From assembly GCA_004535785.1 (NCBI GenBank), contig SPIB01000007.1:1-52376 (forward strand): a DNA stretch of 52,376 bases. Reading direction: 5' to 3'. Below, piece after piece: positions 47,945 through 52,376 of this stretch (positions are counted from its first letter, which is position 1; each line of letters begins with the position of its first letter). Under the pieces are notes generated by a model. The model was given only the letters and a program-made list of their open reading frames with translations. It was not told the origin of the DNA and did not search any database. Made by a program: the position numbers and the translations under genes. Source of the DNA: Gammaproteobacteria bacterium LSUCC0112 (GTDB taxonomy: Bacteria; Pseudomonadota; Gammaproteobacteria; Pseudomonadales; Pseudohongiellaceae).

Positions 47945-49204
47945 ATGGCAATGGATAAAGTCATACAGAAGCGTCGTCGTCCGTGGTGGTACTGGTTTGT
48001 TGGCATGATGATTGTTTCTGTGTTGGGATGGATTCTGTACCAGGCAGTTTCAGATGCGTCGGTCAGAACAACAAGTGTACCAGTCAACCAACTGATCATC
48101 GGCACCGTGCAGTCAGGCACATTGGAAGACATCATCTCCGTACGCGGGTCAGTTCAGCCGCTGAACAGTGTGTTTCTGGATGCAGTAAATGGTGGGGTAG
48201 TCGAGCAGATTTTTGTGGAGGAAGGCGCGTTTGTTGAAGCCGGCCAGCCTTTGTTGCAGCTAAGCAACACCTCACTGCGCCTGAATGTGGCCAGCAACGA
48301 TACAGCTATCACGGAACAGCTCAATAATCTCACCAATATCGCTAACGGTCTTGAGACCACCCAACTGAATACCGAGCGCGAAATCATCATTATTGAGTAT
48401 CGCATCCTCACACTTGAAAGACAGATGCGCCGTCAACAAGAGCTTGTGAATGAGCGCATGATTTCGCAGCAGGATTTTGATGCGATTGTCGATGAACTGG
48501 AGTATCAAAAACGACTGTTGGTAAATACCCGTGCGCGTCAGACACTCGAAGATCGTATTCGACGTGACCGGCAAATGCAGATCGCTGCACAGATCGAAAA
48601 ACTTGAAGAAAACCTCTCGCTTGCGCAAAGCAGTTTTGAAAGCTTGCTGGTACGCGCGCCAATCACCGGTCAGCTGACATCACTGCCGGTACAAATAGGT
48701 GAAAGTAAAATCAGCGGCCAGCGACTCGGTCAGATTGATGTGGTTAACCAATACAAAATTGCCGCACAAATCGATGAGTTCTACGTGTCACGTGTGGTGC
48801 CCGGACAGCCTGCCCGGTTTGCCTTGACCGGCAGCAACTACAGTGTGCTGATCGATAAGGTGTATCCGGAGATTACCAGTGGCCTGTTTACCGTTGATCT
48901 GATTTTTGATGCGGCCGTGCCCGATAATTTGCGCCGTGGTCAGACCTTGCAACTTGAGTTGACGCTGGGCAGTCCTCAGGAAACCTTATTGTTGCCAGTC
49001 GGCAGCTTTGTTCAGGAAACCGGTGGAAACTGGGTGTTTGTGCTGGATGCGTCCGGACAGCAAGCCCATCGCCGCAATATCAGTGTAGGACGACGCAATA
49101 ACCGTTTTATCGAAGTACGTGAGGGTCTCAGCGCTGGCGATCGGGTGATCACATCCGGTTACGGTGCCATTCTGAATGCCGATCGTGTGCAATTAAGTCA
49201 GTAA
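47945..49204 (+). CDS. MacA-like periplasmic adaptor of an ABC efflux system
   Basis: 419 residues with one N-terminal membrane segment (WWYWFVGMMIVSVLGWILYQ). A lipoyl-like half (VEQIFVEEGAFVEAGQPLLQL), a long helical hairpin (about residues 115-235), the second lipoyl half (LVRAPITGQLTSLPVQIGE) and beta-barrel and membrane-proximal domains follow. It is the first gene of a three-gene unit with an ATPase and an FtsX-type permease. The ATPase start is about 25 bases after this stop. The ribosome binding site is weak. Confidence 0.9.
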   Translation: MAMDKVIQKRRRPWWYWFVGMMIVSVLGWILYQAVSDASVRTTSVPVNQLIIGTVQSGTLEDIISVRGSVQPLNSVFLDAVNGGVVEQIFVEEGAFVEAGQPLLQLSNTSLRLNVASNDTAITEQLNNLTNIANGLETTQLNTEREIIIIEYRILTLERQMRRQQELVNERMISQQDFDAIVDELEYQKRLLVNTRARQTLEDRIRRDRQMQIAAQIEKLEENLSLAQSSFESLLVRAPITGQLTSLPVQIGESKISGQRLGQIDVVNQYKIAAQIDEFYVSRVVPGQPARFALTGSNYSVLIDKVYPEITSGLFTVDLIFDAAVPDNLRRGQTLQLELTLGSPQETLLLPVGSFVQETGGNWVFVLDASGQQAHRRNISVGRRNNRFIEVREGLSAGDRVITSGYGAILNADRVQLSQ

Positions 49205-49229
49205 TCAATTTTTGGATAACAGGGAATCT

Positions 49230-49931
49230 ATGACCATGATCAAGCTCGATAGTATTTGCAAGGTTCATCGCACGGAAGACATTGAAACTGCTGCACTCGA
49301 CGACATTAATCTGTCGGTGGAAAAGGGCGAGTTTGTGTCCATTATGGGGCCGTCAGGTTGTGGTAAATCGACACTGCTGAATATGCTGGGATTATTGGAT
49401 ACGCCCGATAGTGGTCATTATTTCTTTAATGATGAAGATCTGGCGGGGTACAACGAGTCCCAACGCGCGCATATCAGAAAATCCAATATTGGTGTCATCT
49501 TTCAGAGTTTTAATCTGATCGATGAACTGACGGTATCAGAGAACGTAGACCTGGCACTTCTCTATCAGAAAGTCCCTGCAAGCGAGCGAAAAGCACGCGT
49601 GGATACCGTCCTGAAACGTGTTGCCATTGATCATCGCAGCAAACACTATCCGCAGCAGTTATCAGGTGGACAGCAACAGCGTGTGGCGATAGCTCGCGCG
49701 ATTGTGAGCAATCCCAAAGTGTTATTGGCGGATGAGCCAACCGGTAATCTGGATACACGCAATGGCGACGAGGTCATGGCGTTACTCAAAGAGCTCAATC
49801 AAGAAGGCGCAACGGTGATTATGGTGACGCACTCCGAACACTACGCCGCTTATGGCACCCGGGTAGTGCGTCTGCTGGACGGGAAAATTGTGGATGCCAA
49901 CGCCAGATCAAATGTTGACGCCGTTCTTTGA
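49230..49931 (+). CDS. ABC transporter ATPase, MacB/LolD type
   Basis: About 233 residues with Walker [11 protein letters not shown]-loop [11 protein letters not shown], signature [15 protein letters not shown], Walker [13 protein letters not shown] and the H-loop VTHSEHYA. The start is taken as the ATG at 49230; an ATG at 49236 has a better distance (10 bases) from AGGG and is equally possible, while the upstream TTG at 49212 has no support. It would energise the permease encoded next. Confidence 0.93.
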   Translation: MTMIKLDSICKVHRTEDIETAALDDINLSVEKGEFVSIMGPSGCGKSTLLNMLGLLDTPDSGHYFFNDEDLAGYNESQRAHIRKSNIGVIFQSFNLIDELTVSENVDLALLYQKVPASERKARVDTVLKRVAIDHRSKHYPQQLSGGQQQRVAIARAIVSNPKVLLADEPTGNLDTRNGDEVMALLKELNQEGATVIMVTHSEHYAAYGTRVVRLLDGKIVDANARSNVDAVL

Positions 49932-49957
49932 TTTCAGTTTTGCGTGAGGGATGCACC

Positions 49958-52376
49958 ATGTTTTACAACTATCTGATTGTGGCGTTACGAAATCTGCGCA
50001 AGCAACCCGGCTTTACCGCCATCAAAGTACTGAGCCTGAGTCTGGGACTGGTGTGCAGTCTGCTGGTGCTGATGCACGTGCAATACACCAACAGTTACGA
50101 TGAACATTATGACAATTGGCAGAACATTTACCGGGTTGTCACCAGCCTGACAACGGATCAACGAATCGACAGCAGTGTGATTGCCGAAGGCATTTATAAC
50201 CCGTTATTGCAGGATTATGGGCAAATCGAGATGTCGGCCAAAATTCGCAGCGGCAACGGTCTGTTTACGTATGGAAATGTATCAGCACCTAATAATTACA
50301 CTTGGGTTGATCCTGCATTTTTGTCCATATTCTCATTTGAGTTTATTCAAGGCGATCCACAGTCCGCGTTAACAGATCCCAACACCATCGTATTAACGCA
50401 GAGCACGGCTGAGAAGTACTTTGGATCTGAGAACCCCATGGGCAAACCCCTCACTCTGGAGAATCGGACTGAGTTGCGCGTCACAGGTTTAATCGCAGAT
50501 TTGCCATCCAATACTCACCTGACCATCGACGCCATGATAGGCACATCTACTGGCCGTCAAATGATTGGTGAGGAATTTATGAATAGCACTGCCTGGGCAG
50601 GTTTTGGCGGCACCATGGCGTATGTGGTGATTTCCGATCCAGCCTCCGCCGATGCCATCAGAGCTGATTTCCCCAACTTTATCGAACGCAATGTACCGGA
50701 TGCTCAGCGCGAATTTGTGATGCGAATAGACACAGCGCTCGATCTTGAACCGTTGGCAGATATTCATTTGTCACCACGGCAGGGCTTTGCTGCGCCGGAC
50801 AACAGCCGTCGTTTGGTCCTCAGCGGACTGGTGACCTTTGCCGCGTTGATCCTGCTGAGTTCCTGCATCAATTTCGCCAACCTGTCATTGGCACAAATGC
50901 AGCAACGCGGCAAAGAAACCGGTGTGCGTAAAACGCTGGGGGCTACTCAGTCAGATCTGTTAACACAATTTCTGGTGGAATCCATGCTGCTGACGTTGCT
51001 TGCATTGTTGGTCGCATTGCCAGTGGTATTTGTGGCCATTGGCCCTTACACCACGCTTACCGGCACAGGGTTTACATTTGGCACCATGTTTGGTTCTAGC
51101 CAGGTGCTGGTGATTGTACTGTTTGTGTTATTGACCGGGCTGTTATCAGGTCTGATTCCCGCGTTGCGAATGTCGCGTTTTGCGCCAACCGCCGCGATCA
51201 GTGGTAAACGTGACGGCGGCAAAACCAGCCGCCTGATTCGCTCGGGGTTGACGGTCATTCAGTTTAGCTTCGCGGTGGTGCTGGTCATGTTGGCAATTGG
51301 CATCACATTGCAAGTGCGTTATCTGAATGAGGTGGATATCGGTTTTAATCGCAGCAATCTGGTGGTGTTGGATAGCATGTACAACCCGCGTAATCCTGAA
51401 CAGTTTAATTACGATGCCATGGTGAATGAGTTGCGGCAGCATCCCGGTGTGCTGAGCGTCGGAAAAGCACAGCAAGCGCCGCCAAACAATGGTGGTTATA
51501 ACCCGTGGCGTCATGTCAGCTGGCCTGAGGAAGATGCACGTCCGGTCAGTCATTTGGGGGTAGATGAAAATTACGTCAATGCCATGCAGTTGGAACTGTT
51601 GGCAGGGCGCAATTTCTCGTTGGACTTTCCGGCTGACTACATGCCTGACGGACAACCTGATCCGGAACAGACCTATGGCGTGTTGGTCACCCCCGCTGCT
51701 GTGAGCAACTTCGGGCTGGGCAGCAACGAAGCAGCCATTGATCAGGTGCTGATGATTGGCACACTGAGTTTTCGAATAGTTGGCGTGGTCAATGATTTCA
51801 GATTATCCGGGGGGCTTGAGGATACTTTGCAGTCTACGTCAGTGCTACGTGCGGTGGCGCAACCCATGCGCGCCCTGCTGATTCGGATTGATCCCGCACA
51901 ACGGGACAGTGCCCTGCAACATATCGACCGTGTGTGGGCTGTACACCGGCCTGATGCGCCCATCAAACGCGAGTTTTATGAACAGTCGTTTAATCAACAG
52001 ATCTATGAGCAAACTAACGGTATCAACCGTGCCGCGCAGTTTGCGGCCATGATTACCATTGTGATTGCCGCCCTCGGTCTTTACGCGCTGGCCTACTACT
52101 CCACTGAGCGTCGCACCAAGGAAATTGGCGTGCGTAAAGTATTAGGGGCTACCGCACGTTCGATTGTTGGGTTGCTGAGCATGGACTTTATCAAACCCGT
52201 TGTGCTCGCGTGCCTGGTGGCCAGCGTGCTGGCGTATTTTGTCACGGACTTCTACTTCAACCAGTTTTCAGCGTCAGCCGCCTTGCCGCCTGTCATCTAT
52301 CTGATGGTGATCGCGGGCATTATCCTGCTGTCTCTGGTGACCGTTGCAGCGCAGTGCATCAAAACCGCACGAGCTG
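49958..52376 (+). CDS. FtsX/MacB-type ABC permease, 3' end cut by the window
   Basis: The frame is open from the ATG at 49958 (GAGGG 7 bases before) to the last base, giving 806 residues. A first helix (VLSLSLGLVCSLLVLMHVQ) is followed by a periplasmic MacB-like domain, an FtsX helix bundle with NFANLSLAQMQQRGKETGVRKTLGA, a second periplasmic domain, and a second bundle with ERRTKEIGVRKVLGATARS. The duplicated GVRK-LGA motif is typical of full-length permeases with two FtsX halves. The last visible residues, CIKTARA, match the usual end region of this family, so probably only a few residues are missing. The exported substrate is unknown. Confidence 0.9.
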   Translation, partial: MFYNYLIVALRNLRKQPGFTAIKVLSLSLGLVCSLLVLMHVQYTNSYDEHYDNWQNIYRVVTSLTTDQRIDSSVIAEGIYNPLLQDYGQIEMSAKIRSGNGLFTYGNVSAPNNYTWVDPAFLSIFSFEFIQGDPQSALTDPNTIVLTQSTAEKYFGSENPMGKPLTLENRTELRVTGLIADLPSNTHLTIDAMIGTSTGRQMIGEEFMNSTAWAGFGGTMAYVVISDPASADAIRADFPNFIERNVPDAQREFVMRIDTALDLEPLADIHLSPRQGFAAPDNSRRLVLSGLVTFAALILLSSCINFANLSLAQMQQRGKETGVRKTLGATQSDLLTQFLVESMLLTLLALLVALPVVFVAIGPYTTLTGTGFTFGTMFGSSQVLVIVLFVLLTGLLSGLIPALRMSRFAPTAAISGKRDGGKTSRLIRSGLTVIQFSFAVVLVMLAIGITLQVRYLNEVDIGFNRSNLVVLDSMYNPRNPEQFNYDAMVNELRQHPGVLSVGKAQQAPPNNGGYNPWRHVSWPEEDARPVSHLGVDENYVNAMQLELLAGRNFSLDFPADYMPDGQPDPEQTYGVLVTPAAVSNFGLGSNEAAIDQVLMIGTLSFRIVGVVNDFRLSGGLEDTLQSTSVLRAVAQPMRALLIRIDPAQRDSALQHIDRVWAVHRPDAPIKREFYEQSFNQQIYEQTNGINRAAQFAAMITIVIAALGLYALAYYSTERRTKEIGVRKVLGATARSIVGLLSMDFIKPVVLACLVASVLAYFVTDFYFNQFSASAALPPVIYLMVIAGIILLSLVTVAAQCIKTARA

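Overview
The window looks like chromosome of a free-living, probably marine, gammaproteobacterium. The evidence is a CmoM-type tRNA methyltransferase, two TonB-dependent receptors, a giant Calx-beta repeat surface protein, a one-chain L-serine dehydratase and REP-like GGGGTCGGAG palindromes. The genus cannot be named from this sequence. No tRNA, rRNA, CRISPR array or intact insertion sequence was seen.

Region 1 (1-18446) is an export/surface locus. It holds the 3' 14.9 kb of a giant repeat protein, cut by the window start, followed by two tightly linked genes for membrane proteins: a HlyD-like adaptor with an extra cytoplasmic domain, and a PqqD-like/M50 zinc-peptidase/HlyD fusion. Region 2 (18485-21732) has L-serine dehydratase and a convergent SLC13-type permease.

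Region 3 (21885-39031) is the core of the window, an aromatic catabolic island. One minus-strand operon, ligK-ligU-ligJ-ligI-ligA-ligB-ligC, encodes protocatechuate 4,5-cleavage down to pyruvate and oxaloacetate. Divergent from it are an MFS transporter and a dimeric alpha/beta-barrel protein, ending at a bidirectional terminator. Then come a TonB-dependent receptor, a LysR regulator with two DNA-binding domains, and a divergent pair encoding a Tat-exported TIM-barrel protein and a periplasmic PQQ dehydrogenase with a C-terminal cupredoxin-like domain. A motif close to TATAGCAAATACTTAT, which contains the LysR-type T-N11-A pattern, occurs upstream of all these units (five sites, four promoter regions). 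This suggests one regulon covering outer-membrane uptake, periplasmic oxidation, inner-membrane uptake and ring cleavage. A periplasmic shikimate/quinate-to-protocatechuate route is a testable hypothesis.

Region 4 (39119-46328) has cmoM, a second TonB-dependent receptor overlapping it tail to tail, and a three-subunit molybdenum hydroxylase. A Tat signal and a Cys4 insertion in the FAD subunit make the hydroxylase resemble periplasmic aromatic aldehyde oxidases (PaoABC). Region 5 (46342-52376) has an exported beta-lactamase-fold hydrolase bracketed by two REP-like palindromes, then a MacAB-like efflux operon (adaptor, ATPase, FtsX-type permease) whose last gene is cut by the window end.
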